13,850 nucleotides of DNA from NCBI GenBank assembly GCA_021797365.1, contig JAJZZU010000029.1, forward strand, positions 1 to 13,850. The letters are read 5' to 3'. Position numbers and translations under genes: made by a program. The notes under the pieces were generated by a model. It was given only the letters and a program-made list of their open reading frames with translations, ran no database searches and had not been told where the DNA came from. Below, piece after piece: positions 7,394 to 13,850 of the stretch. How positions within the stretch are numbered: the stretch's first letter is position 1; the number at the start of each line of letters is the position of its first letter. This stretch comes from Pseudomonadota bacterium (lineage in GTDB: Bacteria; Pseudomonadota; Gammaproteobacteria; Acidiferrobacterales; Acidiferrobacteraceae).

Positions 7394-8252
7394 AAAACTC
7401 TGACGCCGGCCAACCGGCGCTTGGCGGCACGGACCCTTGTTACTGCGGGTCTGCCGATTCAAGCCGCATGCGTCATCGCCCCGCTGTCACGGCGCGGTTG
7501 GTACCGGCGGGATCCCAAAGAGCAACAGGTTGAACGCGACCTCCCGGTGATCGAGGCCCTGATGCCGTGGTGGCCGACCACGGCCGCTGGGGCTTCTGGA
7601 AGGGCTTCCATCGTATCCGGCAACAGGGCTATATCTGGACTTCAAGCGGGCGTGGCGCGTCTACTGCAATATGAACCTGAATCAGAAACGACGGACCAAG
7701 AAGCAAATACTCGAACGGACCCCAAAGCCCCTGGCCGTGCCCGCGCAACCGAACCACACCTGGTCGTTCGCCTTTATGAGCGACACGCTCTATACCGGCA
7801 TGCGGTTTAGGGCGCTGAACATCCTCGACGAAGGCGTGCGCGAGGCACTAAATATCGTTGTCGACACCTCGTTGCCGGCCGCCCGGGTGGTGCGGACGCT
7901 TGAAAGAATCAAACAGGGTCGGGGCGTGCCCAAGATTATTCGCGTGGACAACGGTCCGGAGATGACCGCCCAAGTCTTCGTCGACTGGTGCGCAGACAAC
8001 GATATCGACATCGCCTATATCGAACCCGGCAAACCCAATCAAAACGCCTGCATCGAACGCTTCAACCGAAGCTACCGCACCGAAGCGCTTGACCCCCACC
8101 TCTTCGAATCCCGGGCCCCGGTTCGGGAGATGAGCTGGACATGGATGATGAGCTACAACGAAGAGCGGCCCCATGATCCCCTGGGCCATTTACCGCCTTC
8201 GGAATTCAAACGCCGAATCGCGGAGGCCTCTAGTTCAGAGCTGTGCGCTTGA
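7394..8252 (+). pseudogene. IS3-family OrfB transposase (rve/DDE), two frameshifts and a lost catalytic Asp
   Basis: Homology runs through three frames: 'LTPANRRLAARTLVTAGLP...VIEALM' to about 7564, then 'VVADHGRWGFWKGFHRIRQQGYIW' from 7567, then 'FKRAWRVYCNMNLNQKRRT' from 7641 to the TGA at 8250-8252. Each switch is explained by one missing base (a G near 7564 and an A near 7639). In the rve domain the first catalytic position, normally Asp in WSMDF, reads WSFAF (Ala codon 7770-7772). The second Asp (RVDNGPE, 7947-7949) and the Glu (CIERFNRSYRTEALDPHLF, 8055-8057) remain. The enzyme should be inactive. The intact stretch 7671-8252 could still be mis-annotated as a 193-residue transposase. 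Confidence 0.85.
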
Positions 8253-8253
8253 C

Positions 8254-8264
8254 GGGAAGCTTAC
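8254..8264 (+). repeat. Right terminal inverted repeat of IS3-family element
   Basis: GGGAAGCTTAC, exact reverse complement of 7066-7076, starting two bases after the orfB stop. Confidence 0.8.
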
Positions 8265-8455
8265 GATCCGCGCGACATAACGAACAACGGCGGGCCAAGG
8301 GGTAGCGGCATGAAGCGGCCCAGTTGGTGCTGTTAACGTCCGGAACGGCGTTTTTCGGGACATGAGTTTCGGTAGGCAGACACTCACCCGCCCTAGGCTT
8401 AGCACGGAATGTCATGAAAGCGTCAGGCCTCATGTAGACTGCGAAACCTCCTCAC
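8265..8455. other. Orphan segment between the two insertion sequences
   Basis: About 190 bases of unknown origin between the IS3 right end and the ISAzo13 target site. A 67-codon minus-strand frame (8433-8230) crosses the IS3 end and resembles no family I recognise. The segment does not continue the interrupted GT2. It belonged with 9752-9977 before the ISAzo13 element landed. Confidence 0.5.
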
Positions 8456-8458
8456 TTA

Positions 8459-8484
8459 GGCGCTGTAAGGAAATAAAGGTCTCA
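8459..8484 (+). repeat. Left terminal inverted repeat of ISAzo13-family element
   Basis: Begins GGCGCTGTAAG; pairs with 9726-9751 with three mismatches over 26 bases. Preceded by TTA. Confidence 0.85.
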
Positions 8485-8487
8485 ACT

Positions 8488-9693
8488 TCACTTTATATGC
8501 GGCTTGATGGTGTAGTTCCATTCGCCATGAAACGCGTTGCGCTCCAAATTGACGCGCTCCATCTGCGCCTGGGCGATTTCACGCCCGACGGGGTATTTGC
8601 GGCGATCCAATCGGCAAGTGACCTTCAACCCCTTTGCCGTGGTGGTCTTGGCGATGAGATTGACGATCGTTTCGTAGTCCCGTAAAGGTTCTCCGCGCCA
8701 GTTAGACGAGATAAAGGAAAACAACCGGTGCTCGATCTTGTTCCATTTGCTCGTGCCCGGAGGGAAGTGGCACACGGCCACAGAGAGCCCGGTCTGATCG
8801 GCGAATTTCTGCAATTCCAGCTTCCACAGCCGTAGCCGCCATCCGTTGCTTCCGCCGCCATCGGCCGTGATCAGAATCGTCTTCGCCCCCGCATACAGGT
8901 GCCGGCCCTCTTTGCGCCACCACCCCCGGATGGAGGCGACGGCAAATTCCCCGGTGTCGTGATCGGTCCCCACGTTGACAAAACCGGCATTGCGGCCGAT
9001 GTCGTAAATACCATAAGGATAGGCGCGTGGTACTTCGGGGCCGGGGAAGTCGTGACCTTGCACAGGTTTTGGCTGTTTCGCCGGGAGCCATTGTTGGCCC
9101 GGATTATCGTAGTTTCCTATGGGCTCCTTTTTCTTGGTGTCCACTGAGATCACGGGTGTGCCCTGTCTCAGGCATTTCTTGACGGCGGCATTGATGTAGC
9201 GAAACTGGGCATCGTGATCCGGGTGATCTGCACCCTCCTCGGTCTTGCGATTGCTCTGCAGGCTGTAATGGAGGTCGTGCAGAATCTGTGCGACTGTCAT
9301 GTGGCTGATCGGGTGATCTTGCTGGCTCAGTTCTTGCGCAATCGCCCGCGTGCTCTTACAGATCCATCGCAGAGCCGACTCGGGGTCCCCGCGCGTTTGC
9401 GCATCGATCAGCCCTTCGAGGCGGGGCACGAGACCGGGATCGATTTGCGTGAGGGACTTGCGGCCCGCCCCCGGTCGCCGGACGCAGCCCACCAGCGGCT
9501 GATCCCCTCCCTGGATTTCGCGGATACCCTTGGCAATCGCTTTCCGTGACAGGCCGCAGGCGTGGTGCACGAGAGAGACGCCCCCATAACCCAGGCTCAG
9601 CGCTTCATTGGCCGCCACAAGGCGACGTGTGCGTTCGTCCAAATGCGACCACACAGACCGAAACTTCCGCTTCAACTCTGGCAGGGTATTCAT
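8488..9693 (-). CDS. ISAzo13-family DDE transposase
   Basis: 401-residue transposase that cuts and joins the ends of its own element. The N-terminus (KFRSVWSHLDERTRRLVAANEALSLGYGGVSLV, then HHACGLSRKAIAKGIREI) is the typical helix-turn-helix region, followed by the RRPGAGRKSL linker. The catalytic core (Rhodopirellula-type/ISAzo13 DDE domain) shows ISVDTKKKEPIGNY (Asp about 185), ILITADGGGSNGWR (Asp about 278) and SKWNKIEHRLFSFIS (Glu about 321), so the DDE triad is complete. It has no frameshift, fills the element and ends next to the left inverted repeat. Start ATG 9693 fits the family N-terminus. It is likely functional, unlike the neighbouring IS3 transposase. Confidence 0.93.
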   Translation of the reverse strand: MNTLPELKRKFRSVWSHLDERTRRLVAANEALSLGYGGVSLVHHACGLSRKAIAKGIREIQGGDQPLVGCVRRPGAGRKSLTQIDPGLVPRLEGLIDAQTRGDPESALRWICKSTRAIAQELSQQDHPISHMTVAQILHDLHYSLQSNRKTEEGADHPDHDAQFRYINAAVKKCLRQGTPVISVDTKKKEPIGNYDNPGQQWLPAKQPKPVQGHDFPGPEVPRAYPYGIYDIGRNAGFVNVGTDHDTGEFAVASIRGWWRKEGRHLYAGAKTILITADGGGSNGWRLRLWKLELQKFADQTGLSVAVCHFPPGTSKWNKIEHRLFSFISSNWRGEPLRDYETIVNLIAKTTTAKGLKVTCRLDRRKYPVGREIAQAQMERVNLERNAFHGEWNYTIKPHIK

Positions 9694-9725
9694 GCCTACG
9701 CAGGGTACCGCAATGGACTTGAGAA

Positions 9726-9751
9726 TGATACCTTTATTTACTTACACCGCC
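9726..9751 (-). repeat. Right terminal inverted repeat of ISAzo13-family element
   Basis: Reads GGCGGTGTAAG on the minus strand; pairs with 8459-8484. Followed by TTA. Confidence 0.85.
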
Positions 9752-9754
9752 TTA

Positions 9755-9977
9755 GCCCTAAACCGTAGCCGGCATGATGACCGAACGCGATGGCGGTACT
9801 TAACGCGGTTTTTCACAACCCGTGATGGGGCGCGCAACGTAAAACAAACGCGCTGGCCCTCATGCAGGCGCCGTCGCCTACTGCCTGCTGCCCAAGTAAA
9901 TAGTGCGCGCCGCTATCGTGGCGGACGCGCAGGCACTCATCGCATGCATCGATTAATCCTTGGTCTTCCAGCCGCCG
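9755..9977. other. Gene-free segment downstream of the membrane protein gene
   Basis: About 220 bases between the ISAzo13 target site and the 3' end of the membrane protein gene. No recognisable gene or T-tailed hairpin. After the membrane protein's TAG the same minus frame stays open about 50 more codons, which I treat as chance. Confidence 0.45.
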
Positions 9978-11660
9978 CTAACGATGCTTGGCGTCCAGTT
10001 TTTTTGGCATCATGGTAACTCGACACCACATAACAACGTGAAATTGGGTGCCGATATGTGTTCCGAAAGTTTGACACAACCCTCTGCGGGTCGCTAAGCC
10101 GTATTGCGCGATGGCTTCCTCTGCTGCAGTACGATAAAGCGAGGTTTTTCTGGCCGTACCGCCCACACCGTACATCAGGTATAGGCGCCTGGGAAGTGAT
10201 GCAGCCAGACGCTGTTGTACGAGCTGATAATAGGCTTGCGTCGGGGGACCCAATCCGTCAGGATTCAGGACTACGGTGGCCTTCGGGAGATACGGAATAA
10301 TATAGGCGATGGGCTGCGGCCCCGCGATTAGAACTGTGCTCCTCGCATGAATCGCGGGCATCTTCACCGCGAAGTAGTGTCGTCCCCAGTCGACCCGGCC
10401 CCATCGAACCGGAAAAACACTGCCGGGCGCCGATACGAGGAATACCAATCCGGCAGCCACGATGTTGGCGGTGCGCTGTTTGCGTAGGAGTCGCCCTACT
10501 AGTAGCCAAATTCCAAGCGGGATCAGCATCTCCAGGGGCATAAAATAGCGCATGTAAGCAAAAATACGCAGCCATACGGCGTAGCTGATAGCAATCATCG
10601 CAAGTAGATAGGTGGTAATACGTAAGTCGTAGGCTTCGGGCAACTCAACAATCTTGTGCGGAATGCGCCATCGGCTCCACAAAAACCTAGTGCCCCACAA
10701 TAGAAACAGTATATAAAGCAACGCAGGACCGTATTCCCGAAAATAAAGACCTTCAAATCGCTCGAGGGCGAAAGGAGCAATAAGTCCACTGACAAAACTG
10801 TGCGGAACAAAGCTCGCTTGGTAGTTATTGTAGCTCCGTGATAAGGCGTAGGGCGATCGGAACCAATTATTCCAGTAGGGAAAAAGAGGATTACGATAAA
10901 CCGCCCACATTTTGTAGAACCAGTATCCGCCGGTCGCGCCCATACCCGCCAAAACCCCGACACCATAGTCAAAGGCTAGCAGGAATCGGTTTGTAAAGCG
11001 TCCACCCGGGAGGGCAGGCAGCAAAAGGGCGACGCAGGCACCTACAGCGTACGTGGAATTGGTCAGCTTAAGCCCCGCGCCTAAGCCCATAATAATCCCG
11101 GACAGGAAAAGCCCTAAAATACGGCGGCGGCGCGTCGAATGGTCCAGCGACCAAAAAATACCGAGAAGAGACCCGAACACAAAGAGGCTTGTGATGTTGT
11201 CGCCCATCAACGTACCTAATTCCCCGATGTTCTGGGCGCCCAAAAGTCCAGCAAACGCTATCAAGATTTGGGTCCAGGCGCTATGGACGCGAGAGGGTAT
11301 AGGTAGCGCCCGACGGACGATGGCAAGGATTAGAATAAAATTGAGACCTTGCACAGCTCCAATGGTAAAGCCAGCAATCCGCGCGGGCCAGTAACGGATA
11401 ATGTAATAGAACGGGACATCAAGAAAGGGGTTATAGTAACTTTGTAGACCCGCTGGCGCGATATTCTGAACGACATGGCCGGTGATCCATGCGTACGGGT
11501 CGTAGAAATGGTAGTTCAAAAGATCCCAGTCGGCATCTTGCCCAAGAACCAAAACCATCGTCCCGAAAAATACCGGAACGACAATACACGCCCACAGCAC
11601 AAGACGTCGCTGCCTTTGGTCAACAGCAGTTGCCTGTGGCGTCGAGTGAAAAACATTCAT
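9978..11660 (-). CDS. Polytopic membrane protein, GT-C glycosyltransferase-like (GtrC-type candidate)
   Basis: 560 residues with about ten or more predicted membrane helices. After helix 1 (about 20-40) the first loop is acidic and aromatic: QDADWDLLNYHFYDPYAW at 41-58. An Asp-bearing first periplasmic loop is a hallmark of GT-C transferases that use lipid-linked sugars. It is followed by 'NIAPAGLQSYYNPFLDVPFYYI', an arrangement I recall from uncharacterised GT87-like membrane proteins. The last ~140 residues (from about VRWGRVDWGRHY) look soluble. The start at 11660 lies 27 bases past the decayed GtrA gene, downstream of a GT2, the order expected of a gtr sugar-modification cassette. It would then move a sugar from undecaprenyl phosphate to O-antigen or another periplasmic glycan. 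Specific activity is an inference. Its codon use is more AT-rich than that of the left block. Confidence 0.75.
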   Translation of the reverse strand: MNVFHSTPQATAVDQRQRRLVLWACIVVPVFFGTMVLVLGQDADWDLLNYHFYDPYAWITGHVVQNIAPAGLQSYYNPFLDVPFYYIIRYWPARIAGFTIGAVQGLNFILILAIVRRALPIPSRVHSAWTQILIAFAGLLGAQNIGELGTLMGDNITSLFVFGSLLGIFWSLDHSTRRRRILGLFLSGIIMGLGAGLKLTNSTYAVGACVALLLPALPGGRFTNRFLLAFDYGVGVLAGMGATGGYWFYKMWAVYRNPLFPYWNNWFRSPYALSRSYNNYQASFVPHSFVSGLIAPFALERFEGLYFREYGPALLYILFLLWGTRFLWSRWRIPHKIVELPEAYDLRITTYLLAMIAISYAVWLRIFAYMRYFMPLEMLIPLGIWLLVGRLLRKQRTANIVAAGLVFLVSAPGSVFPVRWGRVDWGRHYFAVKMPAIHARSTVLIAGPQPIAYIIPYLPKATVVLNPDGLGPPTQAYYQLVQQRLAASLPRRLYLMYGVGGTARKTSLYRTAAEEAIAQYGLATRRGLCQTFGTHIGTQFHVVMWCRVTMMPKKLDAKHR

Positions 11661-11687
11661 AGGGGGGACCTAACAGTTGTCTTATGA

Positions 11688-12155
11688 TTAATTGGGGTTT
11701 TGTTGTCTTGGTAATGCCAGATATGTAGAAAACACCACCGTTCTAAATACCCCGTTCTCCGAGGCCATGTAGTTTAGAGCCAGACCCGCTCAAAATCCTG
11801 CGCCCCCAACAAGAACCGGCAATTGATGACGCAGTGGTTATAGGCACAAACACTACATAAACGCCATTATTGCCAAGACCACCACTGTCGTTGGCGGCGT
11901 GATATCGACCCAATTCCCGCGCACGCCCTGTTAAAGGCCGGAAGTAAAGAAATGTAAGACGGCGACTAATGGCCCATGTTGCGGCCGCAGCCGCCAGAAT
12001 GGCCACGACCTGTGCAAAAATCGCCATAACGCCGCGCCTAAACGTCGGGCTCCACACAATCGTCGTGTCCTCACAAAAACCGCCAAGACCTATAGTAGCA
12101 AAAGAGTAAAATAAAAATCCATACAGCGACGCCCTTAAAACCAAGACGCCAACAT
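11688..12155 (-). pseudogene. GtrA-family membrane protein, decayed
   Basis: Starts at ATG 12155 inside TAATG, overlapping the GT2 stop, and the same frame ends at TAA 11690-11688, giving a normal GtrA length. Between these the coding signal sits in another frame. MLASWF hits TAA unless one T is restored near 12134, after which it reads 'RASLYGFLFYSFATIGLGGF', DTTIVW, AQVVAILAAAAATWAISRRLTF and NNGVYVVFV. Near 11830 it must switch back to read 'LPVLVGGAGF', a TGA (11792-11790), then AGLALNYMAS. Two opposing frameshifts plus a nonsense codon make it a pseudogene. A frame running 12186-11743 covers only the middle and has a nonsense C-terminus. If intact, it would have been the flippase partner of the upstream GT2. 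Sequencing error is an alternative for the indels but less so for the TGA. Confidence 0.7.
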
Positions 12156-13117
12156 TAGGCTTCCCCGGTCTGCGATAAGTGTTCACCGAGCGCTGATGGC
12201 GAGCTTTGCTGGAGATAGATCAACATTTTGGCTTCGCGCCGGCCGCGCGTCACAGTATCCAAGATAATGCCGGTCGTAAGACTCAAAAAGGCCAACAACA
12301 TTATGCCCATGGCCAAAATCGCAGTAGGGAACCGGGGTACGCGGCCAGTGGTAAGATAATGAAACACGACCGGAAGGCCGAGCACCAAAGAGAGGCTTGC
12401 CAAAATAACGCCAAAAACCGAAAAAAACAGCATGGGGCGTTCGTGCTTTGTCAGGACGCTAATCAGCCAAAGAATGCGAAAACCGTCGCGGTAAGTGCGC
12501 AGCTTGCTCTGGGATCCAGGGGGCCGACCACGATAAGACCCCTCAACATGAGTAATCGGCATCGCAAGACCTAATGCGTGGACAGCAATCTCGGTTTCAA
12601 TATCGAAGCCATCGGCCAGCGCCGGGAATGATTTCACAAACCGGCGCGACAAAACTTTATAACCGGATAACATGTCCCGAACGCCATCGCCAAACATCCA
12701 GCGCACAATAGTGGTTAGAAGTGCATTGCCAAAGCGATGACCCGGACGATACGAAGTGAAGCCTTCTTCGCGCCGCACGCAATTGACGAGGTCATAAGGA
12801 CCACTCGTGGCAATTTCCAGCATGCGCGGTGCAATATGCGCATCGTAAGTATTGTCCCCGTCAACAAGCACGTATAGGTCGGCGTCAATATCACGGAACA
12901 TACGCCGCACAACGTGACCCTTGCCCTGTTGGTGTTCCTCTCGAACAGTTGCCCCGGCCGCCCGAGCTATTTGGGAGGTGCCATCAGTTGAGTTGTTGTC
13001 ATAAACGAAAATCTGCGCGAGTGGCAGTGCCCGCTGAAAGTCAGATACTACAGAACCGATGCTTGGCGCTTCGTTATAACACGGAATCAGCACGGCAATA
13101 AGCCCGCGGTTCTTCAT
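12155..13117 (-). CDS. GT2 glycosyltransferase with C-terminal membrane helices (GtrB/polyprenyl-phosphate type)
   Basis: From ATG 13117, 320 residues. GT-A fold: LIAVLIPCYNEAPSIGSVV (6-24), DNNSTDGTSQIA (40-51), the QGKG motif (64-67), YVLVDGDNTYD with the metal-binding DGD at 86-88, then 'RRPGSQSK'-like acceptor-side residues (GRPPGSQSKLRTYRDGFRIL). Two membrane helices follow (about 231-255 and 267-289), as in GtrB-type enzymes that transfer sugar to undecaprenyl phosphate on the inner leaflet. The frame is open upstream to ATG 13204, with a possible TTG near 13156, but those ~29 residues do not look like the family and have no clear ribosome site. Its stop overlaps the ATG of the decayed GtrA gene (TAATG). 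First gene of the three-gene gtr-like cassette. The sugar is unknown. Confidence 0.88.
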   Translation of the reverse strand: MKNRGLIAVLIPCYNEAPSIGSVVSDFQRALPLAQIFVYDNNSTDGTSQIARAAGATVREEHQQGKGHVVRRMFRDIDADLYVLVDGDNTYDAHIAPRMLEIATSGPYDLVNCVRREEGFTSYRPGHRFGNALLTTIVRWMFGDGVRDMLSGYKVLSRRFVKSFPALADGFDIETEIAVHALGLAMPITHVEGSYRGRPPGSQSKLRTYRDGFRILWLISVLTKHERPMLFFSVFGVILASLSLVLGLPVVFHYLTTGRVPRFPTAILAMGIMLLAFLSLTTGIILDTVTRGRREAKMLIYLQQSSPSALGEHLSQTGEA

Positions 13118-13228
13118 GGCTTCATAGGTTTTTGTTGTGGAATGCGACAAAAACAACTCTTCTTCCAAAAAGAGGTTGCCCAGGATCGGACAGCGCCCCC
13201 ACATTATGCATAAATATCTGTGCGACTG

Positions 13229-13257
13229 AATGTACAGGCTTTTAGGTCATCGTTCAA
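13229..13257 (-). promoter_or_regulatory. Candidate sigma-70 promoter of the gtr-like cassette
   Basis: On the minus strand TTGAAC (13257-13252) and TACATT (13234-13229) are separated by exactly 17 bases, each matching four of six consensus positions. Transcription would begin near 13222, about 105 bases before ATG 13117. Confidence 0.35.
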
Positions 13258-13297
13258 TGCTTACCGAGGATGTCGCTGTCACTTTTTCGCCATTGGC

Positions 13298-13329
13298 CCT
13301 TCATGCCAGAAAATGCGGTAAAATGAAGG
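13298..13329. repeat. Small inverted repeat upstream of the gtr-like cassette
   Basis: CCTTCAT (13298-13304) and ATGAAGG (13323-13329) are exact reverse complements around an AT-rich 18-base centre, with a nested ATGCC/GGCAT pairing. It lies upstream of the candidate promoter. Operator or chance; no family evidence. Confidence 0.25.
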
Positions 13330-13850
13330 CATTCAAAAACCTCAGAAAGCTCATTCGATCACGCCAAGCGGCGCCAGTAACCGAAAAAAATACATAAGCC
13401 GCTGACACTCACGCGAATGAACCCGCCACCGCCTACCAAACAAACCGACCCGCAGCGGTTGATGGAGTGCGCCGGACACCGTGGTTTCGTTATATTCTGT
13501 TTTCCACAAATACGGCTCGCCCGCGAAGCTGCATGCCCGATTGTCCGAGCGCTAATAGCAAATTCCCATATGGCGGTCTCATCGCCCGCAAGTACGGCAA
13601 GCACACGAGAGCACTCATGAGATGCGCGCGGTGTGCGGCGGCCGTGTTCTACACCATGGCGGTGGCGCGCCGACGTTGGGGCCCGTAAATATGGCTGCAA
13701 GACCGCTGTGTCGCCCCGCAAGCGGTCTGGCGTGATCGCCCGGGTGTCGGCTGCGATGCGAGCCGCGCTCGGTCGTATGGGCAAGCCATAGGCGCGGCTC
13801 GCCGTTACCCATGATGTGTTGCAGCGCAGGCACCCCCCGGGGGGGGGTGC
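13330..13850. other. Region without an intact gene; possible degenerate zinc-ribbon transposase
   Basis: No complete gene that I recognise. On the plus strand, ATG 13417 opens with MNPPPP. A second frame, 13467-13688, carries CMPDCPS, 'YGGLIARKYGKHTRALMRCARC' and AVFYT. After another shift MRAALGRMGKP appears near 13755. The order MNPP / Cys pair / RYGK-like / CxxC / RAxxGRMGK resembles the N-terminal zinc ribbon and HTH of IS1-like transposases, spread over three frames as in a decayed copy. Spacing of the first Cys pair (CxxxC) is not canonical. Low confidence. Confidence 0.2.
13833..13850. repeat. G/C hairpin at the window end
   Basis: GCA-C6 followed directly by G9-TGC can fold back on itself, with GCACCCCCC pairing to GGGGGGTGC. 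It lies at the last bases of the window. Confidence 0.4.

Larger units (their letters stand above)
7066..8264 (+). mobile_element. IS3-family insertion sequence (IS407/IS51-like group), degenerate
   Basis: About 1.2 kb, the normal size for this group. The ends are an inverted pair: GTAAGCTTCCC at 7066-7076 and GGGAAGCTTAC at 8254-8264 (11 bp perfect; 13 bp if 7064 and 8266 are included). It carries orfA and a frameshifted orfB. No 3- or 4-bp target duplication is visible (CGTC before the left end, GATC after the right), and the interrupted GT2 gene does not resume at the right end. Exact outer bases are uncertain by one or two. Confidence 0.85.
8459..9751 (-). mobile_element. ISAzo13-family insertion sequence, apparently complete
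   Basis: 1,293 bp bounded by imperfect 26-bp terminal inverted repeats (8459-8484 and 9726-9751, 23 of 26 matching, both sharing GGCG, TGTAAG and AAATAAAGGT). It is flanked by a TTA target duplication (8456-8458 and 9752-9754). It carries one full-length transposase on the minus strand whose stop lies just inside the left repeat. Intact ends, target repeat and gene suggest a recent insertion. Confidence 0.9.

Noticed and set aside
9816..9980. Stop-codon readthrough of the membrane protein into about 50 more in-frame codons
   Set aside because: An open frame of this length is expected by chance, and the extension shows no domain or recoding signal.
1..13850. Search by eye for CRISPR repeats, toxin-antitoxin pairs, retrons, tRNA or attachment sites
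   Set aside because: No regularly spaced direct repeats, tRNA-like cloverleaf, reverse transcriptase, nuclease or small paired genes were seen.

Overview
The window looks like chromosomal DNA from a GC-rich Gram-negative bacterium, most likely a proteobacterium. The basis is a block of lipopolysaccharide-type glycosyltransferases (three GT9 heptosyltransferase-family proteins, one of them clearly WaaQ-like, plus a WaaG-like GT4) and GC-rich codon use in the left half. I cannot name the genus from sequence alone.

Left block (1 to about 6.9 kb), surface-glycan biosynthesis. A GT9 gene runs off the left edge on the minus strand. A class II glutamine-dependent asparagine synthetase (asnB) is divergent from it. 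A tight minus-strand operon converges on asnB: waaQ-like GT9, then WaaG-like GT4, then another GT9, with each gene overlapping the next by a few bases. The asnB stop and the last GT9 stop share one small hairpin. Divergent from waaQ lies an intact GtrA-family membrane protein, followed by the first ~53 codons of a GT2 (GtrB/polyprenyl-phosphate transferase type).

Middle block (about 7.07 to 9.75 kb), insertion sequences. The GT2 is cut just before its expected catalytic DxD region by an IS3-family (IS407/IS51-like) element. That element has recognisable inverted ends, but its transposase carries three single-base indels and lacks its first catalytic Asp. The rest of the GT2 is not found on the other side, and there is no target duplication, so this is a rearrangement junction. 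Next is an apparently intact ISAzo13-family element with 26-bp imperfect terminal inverted repeats, a TTA target duplication and a complete DDE transposase.

Right block (about 9.98 to 13.2 kb), minus strand and visibly more AT-rich. It is a second gtr-like cassette: a GT2 with two C-terminal membrane helices, a GtrA-like gene decayed by two frameshifts and a nonsense codon, and a 560-residue polytopic membrane protein with a GT-C-like acidic first loop. It resembles the three-part GtrA/GtrB/GtrC logic of lipid-linked sugar addition to O-antigen. Oddly, the left module keeps GtrA but has lost its GT2, and the right module keeps the GT2 but has lost GtrA. The last ~650 bases hold no convincing intact gene, a possible zinc-ribbon transposase remnant, and a G/C hairpin at the very end.

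I see no CRISPR array, tRNA, rRNA or defence system. The notable content is glycan-locus remodelling by insertion sequences, not a clearly new system.
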